DNA of 64,000 nucleotides from Pseudoramibacter fermentans (GTDB lineage: Bacteria; Bacillota; Clostridia; Eubacteriales; Eubacteriaceae): assembly GCA_009493725.1 (NCBI GenBank), contig VOGB01000003.1, positions 310,001 through 374,000 on the forward strand, in the 5' to 3' direction. Below, piece after piece: positions 8,416-16,805 of this stretch. The translations under genes and the position numbers were made by a program. The notes beneath the pieces are model-generated. The model had not been told where the DNA came from, did not search any database, and saw nothing but the letters and a program-made list of their open reading frames with translations. Positions within the stretch are counted from its first letter, which is position 1, and the number at the start of each line of letters is the position of its first letter.

Positions 8416-9468
8416 ATGCGCTTATCGAGAGATGAACTGAAATCATTGATGAAAAACAAATTGATGGCGGCGGGCCTGCACGAAGACGACGCCGATACCA
8501 CAGCTGAAATTTTAACCTGGTCGGACGAACGGGGCTACCATTCCCACGGCTCAGTCCGCGTTGAATACTACAGTGAACGCATCGCCAAGGGCGGCATCAC
8601 CGTCGATCCGAAGATGACCTGGAAACAGACCGGTCCCTGCAGCGGCATGCTGGACGGGGACAACGGCATCGGATACGTCGTCGCCAAACGCGGGATGGAA
8701 CACGCCATCGAATTGGCGAAGGAAAACGGCGTCGCCATCGTCGGCATGCGCCGCCTCTCCCACAGCGGCTCCATCGGCTACTACACCGAAATGGCCGCCG
8801 AACAGGGCCTGGCCGCAATCTCAATGTGCCAGTCCGACCCGATGGCCGTGCCAGTCGGCGGCACCGAACCCTATTACGGCACGAACCCGATTTCTTTCGC
8901 GGCACCGTCGGCGGACGGGCGCACCGTCGTTTTCGATATGGCCACGACCGTTCAGGCCTGGGGCAAAATCCTCGACAAGCGCTCCCGCGGCGAATCCATC
9001 CCTGACACCTGGGCTGTTGACGAAAAGGGCGTGCCGGTCACCGACCCGAACAAGGTCAACGCGCTGCTCCCGATCGCTGGCGCCAAGGGCTACGGCCTGA
9101 TGATGATGGTCGACATTTTCTCCGGTATTCTGACCGGCGTGCCCTTCGGCGGCCACGTCAGCTCGATGTACCACGACCTGTCAAAGGGACGGGATCTCGG
9201 CCAGCTGCACATCGTCGTCGATCCAGACCGCTTCTGCGGGAAGGACGCCTTCCTGAAGGCTGTGAGCCAGTCCCTCGACGAGCTCCACGCCATTCCGACC
9301 GCGCCGGGCTACGATCAGGTGTACTACCCAGGCGAACGGGCGAACATCCGCAAGGAAAAAGCTTACGCGCAGGGCGGCATCGAAATCGTCGACGATATCG
9401 TTAAATACTTAAAGAGCGACGACATTCACTACAACCGCTACGATCACAAGAACCGCTTCGCTGAATAA
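8416..9468 (+). CDS. allD: Ureidoglycolate dehydrogenase (NAD-dependent)
   Basis: Oxidises (S)-ureidoglycolate to oxalurate with NAD; member of the malate/L-lactate/ureidoglycolate dehydrogenase (Ldh_2) family, 350 residues against 349 in E. coli. Features: the RGYHSHGSVR substrate loop near residues 39-48, the MRRLSHSGSIGYYTEMA segment with the catalytic His near 115-120, GTNPISFAAP near 155 and GAKGYGLMMMVD near 225. ATG 8416 is preferred to an in-frame TTG at 8410, because AAGGAGA lies 6 nt before the ATG. Downstream is the oxalurate-cleaving protein, so the order follows the pathway. Confidence 0.92.
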   Translation: MRLSRDELKSLMKNKLMAAGLHEDDADTTAEILTWSDERGYHSHGSVRVEYYSERIAKGGITVDPKMTWKQTGPCSGMLDGDNGIGYVVAKRGMEHAIELAKENGVAIVGMRRLSHSGSIGYYTEMAAEQGLAAISMCQSDPMAVPVGGTEPYYGTNPISFAAPSADGRTVVFDMATTVQAWGKILDKRSRGESIPDTWAVDEKGVPVTDPNKVNALLPIAGAKGYGLMMMVDIFSGILTGVPFGGHVSSMYHDLSKGRDLGQLHIVVDPDRFCGKDAFLKAVSQSLDELHAIPTAPGYDQVYYPGERANIRKEKAYAQGGIEIVDDIVKYLKSDDIHYNRYDHKNRFAE

Positions 9469-9502
9469 GATCGGTTCTGCTTAAATCAATAAGGAGAAAT
9501 TT

Positions 9503-12500
9503 ATGCTGAAAACACTTGTGGAAAAGGGCAGCTATCACGACTCGGTCATGCTGATGCTCTTGACCAATGAATTGTCAAAACTCGACGGCGTTAAAAAAGT
9601 TCAGGTCATGATGGCCACGCCGGCCAACAAGGACATCTTCGCTCGGGCCGGTCTCCAGACCGCTGAACTCGACGACGCGACGGCCAACGATATGGTCATC
9701 GTCGCGGACATCGAAGACGACGCCCTGCTCGACCAGATGAAAACCCTGGCCGAAGCCTTTTTCGAAGATCAGTCTACCGACAGCGGCAAGGCTGAAGACC
9801 AGAGCGTCCACTCCTGGGAAGGCGCGATGCAGAAGCTGCCGGACGCCAACCTCGCGGTGATCTCGATCCCTGGGGCCTACGCCGCCCTCGAAGGGGACCG
9901 CGCGCTGGATGAAGGCCTCAACGTCTTCATGTTTTCGGACAACGTCACCCTCGAACAGGAAACGGCGCTGAAGCAGAAGGCCCACGCCAAAGGCCTCTGC
10001 GTGATGGGGCCGGACTGCGGCACCGGCATCATCGACGGCGTGCCGATCGCGTTCACCAACAGCGTCGCGAAGGGCTCCATCGGCATCATCGGCGCGTCGG
10101 GCACCGGGATTCAGGAATTGACCTGCATCATTGACCGCCTCGGCGAAGGGGTCACCAACGCCATCGGCACTGGCGGGCGCGACCTGTCGGAAGCGGTCGG
10201 CGGCATCACCGTCATGGACATGATCGACGCGATGGAACAGGACGACGCGGTCAAGGTTATGATCGTGCTCTCCAAGCCGCCGGCAAAAGCGGTGCGTGAA
10301 CAGATTGAAAACCGCTTGAGTGTCTGCAAAAAACCGGTCATCACCTTATTCCTCGGTGAAAAGCCTGAACAGAACGAAGAAAACTTCTACCACTGCTACA
10401 CGCTGGACGAAGCGGCCCGCCTGGCCGTCGCCCTGGTGCGCGGCGAAGACGTCGCGGACGGCAGTGTGCCGGTCGCTGTCGGCGATGTGTTTGACGCAGC
10501 GGATCACAAGACGATCAAAGCCTATTACTCCGGCGGCACCCTGGCCAACGAAGCGGCGATGCTCATCAAGGACGCCCTGGATCTGAAGATTCCGCCGGAA
10601 AAGGCCGAAGGCTTTATGCTCCAGCACGACGGCCACGTGGTCGTCGACCTCGGTGATGACGTCTACACCCAAGGCCATCCGCACCCGATGATCGACCCGG
10701 CTAAGCGCATCGAATGTATGGAAGAAGCCCTCGACGATCCGACCACCGGCGTCATCCTCTTCGACGTGATGCTGGGCTATGGCTCCCACGCCGATATGGC
10801 CGGTGCATTAATCCCGACGATCAAGAATTTACAGGCGAAGGCGGAAGCCGCAGGCCGCAAAATTGTGTTCGTCTCGACCGTGTGCGGGACCCGCAGAGAC
10901 TTCCAGGATTACGACGACACCGTCAAGAAGCTCAAGGACGCCGGCGTCGTCGTCTGCGAAACCAACAAGCTGGCCTGCCAGGCCGCTATTCACGCCATCG
11001 GTCTCGACTTTGACGAACCGGCTAAGCCGACGGTGCCGAGACGTCAGTCAGACGCCAAGGCCGGCACCCCGTCCGACAAGCTGACCGCGATGCTGAAGAG
11101 CAAACCGAAGGTCATCAACATCGGGCTCAAGAGCTTTGCCGACGTCTGTGCAGACTTCGGATGCGAAACGGTTCAGTTTGACTGGGCACCGCCGGCCGGC
11201 GGCGACCTTGAAATGATTTCGGTGCTCAACTTCCTGAGAAGCTACGCGGCAGGCGGCGAAACCGTCGACGACATGAACCAGAAAGTCATTGCCAAGGTCG
11301 TCGCGGCTCAGCCTGTCTTGAAAGACAACGTCCCGGCGATGACGGTCATCCCGGAACTGAACACGGATCAAAAGACGATCCTTCACGCGGGACCGCCAAT
11401 CACTTACGACAAGATGCCGCCGACGGTGCAGGGCTCCTGCATCGGGGGCGTGCTCTTTGAAGAATGGGCCGACAACGAAGAAGACGCGCGGAAGCTGCTC
11501 GAATCCGGTGAAATCCGGTTCATCCCTTGCCACCACGTGAACGCAGTCGGGCCGATGGGCGGCATCACCACCGCGCACATGCCGGTGTGGGTCGTCGAAA
11601 ACGAAGCCGACGGCAACCGCGCTTACTGCACGATGAACGAAGGCATCGGTAAGGTGCTCCGCTTCGGTGCCTACTCTCAGGAAGTCATCGACCGCCTGCG
11701 CTGGATGCGCGACGTCCTCGGACCGACCCTGAGCCGCGCCCTGAAGACGAAGGAAAACGGCCTGGCCGTAAATCCGATGATTGCCAAGGCCATCGCGATG
11801 GGCGACGAATTCCATCAGCGCAACATCGCGGCGTCTCTGGTCTTCCTGAAGGAAGTGGCGCCGGCCATTACGGCTCTCGATATGGACGAAAAAGACAAGG
11901 TTGACGTGATCCAGTTCCTGTCGGATACCGACCAGTTCTTCTTAAACATCATGATGGCGACGGGCAAAGCCATTATGGACGGCGCCCGCAAGGTGCAGGA
12001 AGGCACCGTCGTCACGGCCATGTGCCGCAATGGCGTCGACTTCGGCATCCGCATCGCCGGCATGGGCGACACCTGGTTCACCGGACCGGTCAATACGCCT
12101 CAGGGGCTGTACTTCACCGGCTACGACGGTGAAGACGCCTGCCCGGATATTGGCGACTCGGCCATCACGGAAACCGTCGGTGTCGGCGGGATGGCGATGA
12201 TCGCGGCGCCGGCTGTCACTCGGTTTGTCGGTGCGGGCGGCTACGAAGACGCCCTGCGCACGAGCAACACGATGGCGGAAATCACGATCGCGCACAACCC
12301 GAATTACATCATTCCGACCTGGAACTTCAAGGGCGCCTGCCTCGGTCTCGACGCGAGATTGGTCGTCGAAAAGGACATCACGCCGGTCATCAACACCGGG
12401 ATTGCCCACAAGATTCCGGGCTACGGCCAAATCGGCGCCGGCACAGTCCATCCGCCGATCGAATGCTTCAAGAAAGCCATTTTAGCGTACGCAAAGAAAT

Positions 12501-12517
12501 TAGGATACGAAGGATAA
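9503..12517 (+). CDS. allFG: Fused AllF-AllG (FdrA-YlbE), oxamate carbamoyltransferase subunits
   Basis: A single 1004-residue protein. Residues 1 to about 515 match FdrA/AllF, with an acyl-CoA-synthetase-like nucleotide fold and the phosphate loop IGIIGASGTGIQE near 191-203. A short linker follows, then a DUF1116 (YlbE/AllG) domain from about 533 to the end, including GIRIAGMGDTWFTGPVNTP. In E. coli the separate AllF, AllG and AllH proteins form oxamate carbamoyltransferase, splitting oxalurate with phosphate to oxamate and carbamoyl phosphate. Here F and G are one chain and no AllH (DUF2877) gene is in the operon. Carbamate kinase follows directly. ATG 9503 has AAGGAG 7 nt upstream. No frameshift is visible; the fusion looks native. 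Confidence 0.88.
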   Translation: MLKTLVEKGSYHDSVMLMLLTNELSKLDGVKKVQVMMATPANKDIFARAGLQTAELDDATANDMVIVADIEDDALLDQMKTLAEAFFEDQSTDSGKAEDQSVHSWEGAMQKLPDANLAVISIPGAYAALEGDRALDEGLNVFMFSDNVTLEQETALKQKAHAKGLCVMGPDCGTGIIDGVPIAFTNSVAKGSIGIIGASGTGIQELTCIIDRLGEGVTNAIGTGGRDLSEAVGGITVMDMIDAMEQDDAVKVMIVLSKPPAKAVREQIENRLSVCKKPVITLFLGEKPEQNEENFYHCYTLDEAARLAVALVRGEDVADGSVPVAVGDVFDAADHKTIKAYYSGGTLANEAAMLIKDALDLKIPPEKAEGFMLQHDGHVVVDLGDDVYTQGHPHPMIDPAKRIECMEEALDDPTTGVILFDVMLGYGSHADMAGALIPTIKNLQAKAEAAGRKIVFVSTVCGTRRDFQDYDDTVKKLKDAGVVVCETNKLACQAAIHAIGLDFDEPAKPTVPRRQSDAKAGTPSDKLTAMLKSKPKVINIGLKSFADVCADFGCETVQFDWAPPAGGDLEMISVLNFLRSYAAGGETVDDMNQKVIAKVVAAQPVLKDNVPAMTVIPELNTDQKTILHAGPPITYDKMPPTVQGSCIGGVLFEEWADNEEDARKLLESGEIRFIPCHHVNAVGPMGGITTAHMPVWVVENEADGNRAYCTMNEGIGKVLRFGAYSQEVIDRLRWMRDVLGPTLSRALKTKENGLAVNPMIAKAIAMGDEFHQRNIAASLVFLKEVAPAITALDMDEKDKVDVIQFLSDTDQFFLNIMMATGKAIMDGARKVQEGTVVTAMCRNGVDFGIRIAGMGDTWFTGPVNTPQGLYFTGYDGEDACPDIGDSAITETVGVGGMAMIAAPAVTRFVGAGGYEDALRTSNTMAEITIAHNPNYIIPTWNFKGACLGLDARLVVEKDITPVINTGIAHKIPGYGQIGAGTVHPPIECFKKAILAYAKKLGYEG

Positions 12518-12525
12518 GCAATCAC

Positions 12526-12563
12526 AAAAGGTGCGGCGGCGCATACCGCCGTCACCCTTTTTA
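12526..12563 (+). terminator. Hairpin with T-run between allFG and allK
   Basis: GGCGG pairs with CCGCC around a short loop, extended by AAAAGG/CCTTTTT-type flanks and ending in five T residues. It looks like a leaky terminator within the operon that would reduce transcription of the distal genes. Confidence 0.55.
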
Positions 12564-12604
12564 CGGTTCAACCATTTACAAAACGGTATCGAAGGAGAGA
12601 GGAA

Positions 12605-13534
12605 ATGGAACAACAAACAGTCGTCATCGCCCTCGGGGGCAACGCCCTCGGCAATAACGTCGCCGAGCAGAAGGCGGCCGTGGCGGGAACGGCCAAGGTC
12701 ATCGTCGACCTCGCAGCCGACGGCTACGCCCTCGTCATCACCCACGGCAATGGGCCCCAGGTAGGCATGATTCAAGACGCGATGGACGCCGCGGCGGCCA
12801 ACGGAGACGGACAGGTGCCGCTGCCCTACAGCGTCGCGATGAGCCAGGGCTACATCGGCATCGACCTGCAGAACGCGATCAAAGACGAACTGCTCCATCG
12901 GGGAATGGATAAAAAGGTGTCGACGATTTTATCCCAGGTGGAGGTCGATCCAAATGATCCGGCCTTTGCCCATCCGTCCAAGCCCATCGGCAAATTCATG
13001 ACCGAGGCTCAGGCCAAAGCGAAAGCGGCTCAGGGCATTGACGTCGTCGAAGACGCCGGCCGGGGCTGGCGCGAGGTCGTGGCATCTCCGAAACCGAAGC
13101 GCATCCGCGAGCTCTTGACGATCAAGACCCTGCTCGCAGCCGGCCACATTGTCATCACCTGCGGCGGCGGGGGCATCCCGGTGATCTGCAAAGACAGGCG
13201 CCTCGAAGGTGTCAACGCCGTGATCGACAAGGACGGCGTCAGCGCGCTGCTGGCTGAAAAGCTCGACGCCGACGAGCTGGTCATCCTGACCGCCGTCGAA
13301 AAGGTGGCGGTGCATTTCGGCAAGCCCGATCAAAAATGGCTCGACACGCTGAGCACGGCTGAGGCCAAGGCCTACATGGCCGCCGGGGAATTCGCGCCCG
13401 GCTCCATGCTGCCGAAGGTCGAGGCGGCGGTGCGTTTCGCCGAAAGCGGTCCGGGGCGGAAATCCCTGATCACCCTGCTCGACAAGGCGGAGGACGGCCT
13501 CGCCGGCAAGACCGGCACGGTCATCACCGATTGA
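12605..13534 (+). CDS. allK: Carbamate kinase, catabolic
   Basis: Converts carbamoyl phosphate and ADP to ATP, ammonia and carbon dioxide; this is the energy-yielding end of the ureide pathway. The 309-residue sequence is a standard amino-acid-kinase-fold carbamate kinase: VVIALGGNALG at residues 6-16, HGNGPQVGM near 46-54, and the late ITCGGGGIPVI and GSMLPKVEAA segments. The symbol follows E. coli allK (ybcF) because of its place directly after allFG; an arginine-deiminase-linked arcC would be the alternative, but no arcA or arcB is present. The start ATG follows GGAGAGAGGAA. Confidence 0.93.
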   Translation: MEQQTVVIALGGNALGNNVAEQKAAVAGTAKVIVDLAADGYALVITHGNGPQVGMIQDAMDAAAANGDGQVPLPYSVAMSQGYIGIDLQNAIKDELLHRGMDKKVSTILSQVEVDPNDPAFAHPSKPIGKFMTEAQAKAKAAQGIDVVEDAGRGWREVVASPKPKRIRELLTIKTLLAAGHIVITCGGGGIPVICKDRRLEGVNAVIDKDGVSALLAEKLDADELVILTAVEKVAVHFGKPDQKWLDTLSTAEAKAYMAAGEFAPGSMLPKVEAAVRFAESGPGRKSLITLLDKAEDGLAGKTGTVITD

Positions 13535-13607
13535 GCCGTCAAATCTTCTAAACTTTAAGGTATAAAAGCAACAGATTCAGTATAATAGGAAGCGTAAAGG
13601 AGCAAGC

Positions 13608-15218
13608 ATGCATATACCAGTGAATTTTCTGACGTGGGCGATGGCGTTTCTGCCGATCGTCGTGCTGATTGTCCTGATGGTCAAATGCCATTGGGGCGCC
13701 GCGGAGGCTTCGGCGGTGGGGGTGGTCATCACCGTCATTACCGGCTTCGTCTTTTATCGGGCGAATATCGGTCTGGTCGCCTCGGAGATGGCCAAGGGCG
13801 TATGGGACGCCGTGATCATTCTGCTGATCATCTGGGCGGCCATTCTGCTCTACCACGTCGGCGATGAGGCTGGGGCCTACGGCGTGATCCGCGACGGCAT
13901 GCAGCGGCTTCTGCCAAACGAGCTGCTCCAGATCCTGGCCATGGGCTGGGTATTCGAAAGCTTCCTTCAGGGCATCACGGGCTTCGGCGTGCCGGTGGCC
14001 GTCGGGGCACCGCTGCTCATCGGCATCGGCGTCGGCCCGGTGTGGGCTGTCATCATCCCGTTAATCTGCCAGGCCTGGGGCAACACCTTCGGCACCCTGG
14101 CGGCGGCCTGGGACGCCCTGGCCAATTTCGGCGGACTGACCGCCGGCACGCCTCTGTACTGGAAGACGGCGTTCTGGGCGGCGCTGTTCCTCTGGATTTG
14201 GGATGTGGCCACCGGGTTCATCGTCTGCTGGTTTTACGGCAAAGGCAAAGCAGTGAAAAAAGGCTTTGCGGCTGTACTCATTCTCTCGACGATTCAGGGC
14301 GGCGGCGAATTTCTCCTGTCCCAGGTGAACACGACGCTGTGCTGTTTCTTCCCGTCGCTGATTTCATTGGCCGCGATCTTTCTGCTCGGCCGGATGAAAA
14401 CCTACAGCGAACCGTGGCGCATCGACGACTCGCCGATCATGAACCGCAAGGCCGCGAAAACGGAAACAGCGGCGCTGCCCAAGGGCATGACCCTGGTTCA
14501 CGCCTTCATCCCCTACGTGTTCCTCTCGGCGGTGACGCTGATTGTCCTGCTGGTGCCGCCGGTGCACCAGGCCGCCTCGGCCTTTACCGTCGGCCTGTCC
14601 TTCCCGAAGGAAGTCACTGGCTACGGCTACACGACGGCGGCGGTTTCGGCGTACTCGGCCTTTGCACCGCTGTCCCACGCGAGCTTCTTCCTATTTTTGT
14701 CGGCGGTGGTTGGCCTGGTGTATTACAAGCACAAGGGCTGGATCCAAGCCGGCGGTACGGGCCGCGTCTTTTCGGGCAGCATCGCGATGACCATGCCCTC
14801 GGGCATTGCGGTGGTCGGCCTGGTCATCATGTCGAAGGTCATGGGCGGCACCGGGCAGACCATCGTGCTGGCGGAAGGCATCTCCGGCGTGCTCGGCACT
14901 GCCTACGTCGCCTTATCGCCCTTTGTCGGGCTCCTCGGCACCTTTATGACGGCCTCGAACATGAGCTCGAATATCCTGTTCGGCAATTTCCAGATGACCT
15001 CGGCGAAGCTGCTCCACGTCAGCCCGGCTCTCGTGCTCGGCGCACAGACGGCCGGCGCGTCAATCGGCGCGGCCATCAGTCCGTCGAAGATCATCCTCGG
15101 AACGACGACGGCGGGCATCCTCGGCAAAGAAGGGGAAGTCCTCAAAAAGGTGATGCCGGTCGCGATTCCGGCGGCGGTGGTCGTCGGGGTATTGTCCCTT
15201 ATCGGTGTGCTGCTTTAG
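13608..15218 (+). CDS. Lactate-permease (LctP/LldP) family transporter, probable ureide-pathway carrier
   Basis: A 536-residue membrane protein with about 12-14 hydrophobic segments, of the L-lactate permease family. Family landmarks include FESFLQGITGFGVPVAVGAPLL (around residues 118-139; the GITGFG loop) and the late SMSSN-like region TASNMSSNILFGNFQ and GASIGAAISPSKIILG. Known members carry lactate or glycolate with protons. Its position between allK and allC suggests a substrate or product of this pathway, such as allantoate uptake or oxamate or glyoxylate movement; that is inference. AAAGGAG lies before ATG 13608, and a TATAAT at 13581 could be an internal promoter. Confidence 0.85.
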   Translation: MHIPVNFLTWAMAFLPIVVLIVLMVKCHWGAAEASAVGVVITVITGFVFYRANIGLVASEMAKGVWDAVIILLIIWAAILLYHVGDEAGAYGVIRDGMQRLLPNELLQILAMGWVFESFLQGITGFGVPVAVGAPLLIGIGVGPVWAVIIPLICQAWGNTFGTLAAAWDALANFGGLTAGTPLYWKTAFWAALFLWIWDVATGFIVCWFYGKGKAVKKGFAAVLILSTIQGGGEFLLSQVNTTLCCFFPSLISLAAIFLLGRMKTYSEPWRIDDSPIMNRKAAKTETAALPKGMTLVHAFIPYVFLSAVTLIVLLVPPVHQAASAFTVGLSFPKEVTGYGYTTAAVSAYSAFAPLSHASFFLFLSAVVGLVYYKHKGWIQAGGTGRVFSGSIAMTMPSGIAVVGLVIMSKVMGGTGQTIVLAEGISGVLGTAYVALSPFVGLLGTFMTASNMSSNILFGNFQMTSAKLLHVSPALVLGAQTAGASIGAAISPSKIILGTTTAGILGKEGEVLKKVMPVAIPAAVVVGVLSLIGVLL

Positions 15219-15230
15219 AAAGAGGTCGTT

Positions 15231-15470
15231 ATGTCATCATTTTTTAAAACGGAGGCCGGACATCTGACCCTGGCCTTTATTGTCATTGTTATCGGCGCCT
15301 GTATCATCCGCGCCGGTTTGGCGTCGGGCGCATCGGCGCTCCTCGGCGTCGGCGCAGCGGCGGTGCTCGTCGCATTGTGCGCGGTGCCTTTTAGAACCTA
15401 CGTTATCAAGCCGATTGCTAAAAAGCAATCCGCTGCATCCAATTCCGAACCCAATCACAATAAGGAGTAA
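15231..15470 (+). CDS. Small two-segment membrane protein
   Basis: A 79-residue protein with two predicted membrane helices (about residues 10-29 and 33-53) and a basic, then polar tail (about 60-79). I recognise no family. It begins 13 nt after the permease stop and ends 3 nt before allC, so it is certainly within the transcription unit; codon use is like its neighbours. A small subunit or stabiliser of the permease is a reasonable guess. The start ATG has a GAAAGAGG site upstream. Confidence 0.7.
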   Translation: MSSFFKTEAGHLTLAFIVIVIGACIIRAGLASGASALLGVGAAAVLVALCAVPFRTYVIKPIAKKQSAASNSEPNHNKE

Positions 15471-15473
15471 GTC

Positions 15474-16724
15474 ATGGATAATAATCAGATCGAAAAATCA
15501 ACGGGCCGTATCGCGGAAAATCTCGAAACCCTCAAAACCTTTACGGCCACGCCGGACAACGGCTGCACCCGTCTGCCCTTCACGAAAGAAGCGCGGGACG
15601 CCGTCGATTACTTAAGACAGGTCATGGAAGACGCGGGCCTTGAAGTCTGGGAAGACGCCGCGGGCAACATCTTCGGCCGTCTGGCTGGCTCAGATCCCAC
15701 GCTGCCCTGCGTGATGAGCGGCTCCCACTACGACTCCGTCGTCAACGGCGGGGATTACGACGGCATCGGCGGCGTGATTTCCTCCATCGAAGTGGCCCGC
15801 CTGCTCAAGGAAAGCGGCAAAACCTTTAAGCACGATTACGTGGTCGCCGGCTTCTGCGACGAAGAAGGGATGCGCTTCGGCACCGGGTATTTCGGCTCCG
15901 GCGCGATGCTCGGCCACCGCAATCCGGCCTACTGCGACAACTTCAAAGACGCAGACGGCATCACCATCGCCGAAGCGATGCGCGGCTACGGCCTCGATCC
16001 GGAAAAGATCGGTGCGGCGGCCTGGCCGGAAGGCAGCATCGGCCACATGATCGAAGCCCACATCGAACAGGGCCCGGTTCTCGACGCTGAAAACATCGAA
16101 ATCGGCCTGGTTACCGGGATCGTCGGCATTCAGCGCTACGTCATCACCGTTCACGGCCGTGCCGACCACGCCGGCACCACGCCGATGGACATGCGCATCG
16201 ACGCAGTGGAAGCGGCCTCAAAGGTCATTTCCAAGATTCCGGACTGGGCGCGTGAAAAAGCTGACGGCACTGTCGCGACCTGCGGCGTCGTCCACGTCGA
16301 ACCCTGCGGCATGAACATCGTGCCGGAAAGCTGCGAATTCTCTGTCGATATCCGCTCGATGAACAACGACAACATCAACGACATCACCCGCCGGATCCGC
16401 GCCGCCCTCGACCGCGAAACCAAGGCCATCGGCGCGACCTACGACATGGACACGAAGCTCGTCATCGAACCGGTCGCCCTCGACGAAGACATGCTGAACG
16501 TGCTCGAAGACGACTGCAAGGCCCGCGGCTATTCCTACAAGCGTCTGCCCAGCGGCGCCGGCCACGATTCTCTCGAAATCGGCCAGGTGCTGCCGACGGT
16601 CATGCTCTTTGTACCGAGCAAAGACGGCCGCAGCCACTGCCCGGTGGAATTCAGCCGCTACAGCGATTTCGCCAAGGCCGCCGCGCTGATGACGACGCTG
16701 ATCGGCAAGCTTTTGGACGAATAA
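15474..16724 (+). CDS. allC: Allantoate amidohydrolase (M20 family)
   Basis: Hydrolyses allantoate to (S)-ureidoglycine, ammonia and carbon dioxide. It is a 416-residue binuclear metal enzyme of the M20 Zn-carbamoylase group. Metal ligands visible: His85 in SGSHYDS, the bridging Asp96 in YDGIGG, Glu131 (FCDEEGMRFG has the catalytic Glu next to it), and the His of AHIEQGP near 196; a late His lies in SHCPVEFS. The presence of AllE and AllD supports allantoate rather than another N-carbamoyl substrate. AAGGAG precedes ATG 15474. Second M20 carbamoylase of the window is at 59203. Confidence 0.88.
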   Translation: MDNNQIEKSTGRIAENLETLKTFTATPDNGCTRLPFTKEARDAVDYLRQVMEDAGLEVWEDAAGNIFGRLAGSDPTLPCVMSGSHYDSVVNGGDYDGIGGVISSIEVARLLKESGKTFKHDYVVAGFCDEEGMRFGTGYFGSGAMLGHRNPAYCDNFKDADGITIAEAMRGYGLDPEKIGAAAWPEGSIGHMIEAHIEQGPVLDAENIEIGLVTGIVGIQRYVITVHGRADHAGTTPMDMRIDAVEAASKVISKIPDWAREKADGTVATCGVVHVEPCGMNIVPESCEFSVDIRSMNNDNINDITRRIRAALDRETKAIGATYDMDTKLVIEPVALDEDMLNVLEDDCKARGYSYKRLPSGAGHDSLEIGQVLPTVMLFVPSKDGRSHCPVEFSRYSDFAKAAALMTTLIGKLLDE

Positions 16725-16805
16725 ACCGCCAAAATCCGGCGGATTATGGTAAAATATAAAAGTATTCATTTACATCCGCAGGGATAAAAAGAGGAGGGGC
16801 ATAAT

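Noticed and set aside
9503..12517. The long AllF-AllG protein as a sequencing artefact joining two genes.
   Set aside because: The linker is a normal, in-frame, hydrophilic stretch of about 20-30 residues with backbone codon use, and there is no remnant of a stop or ribosome site.
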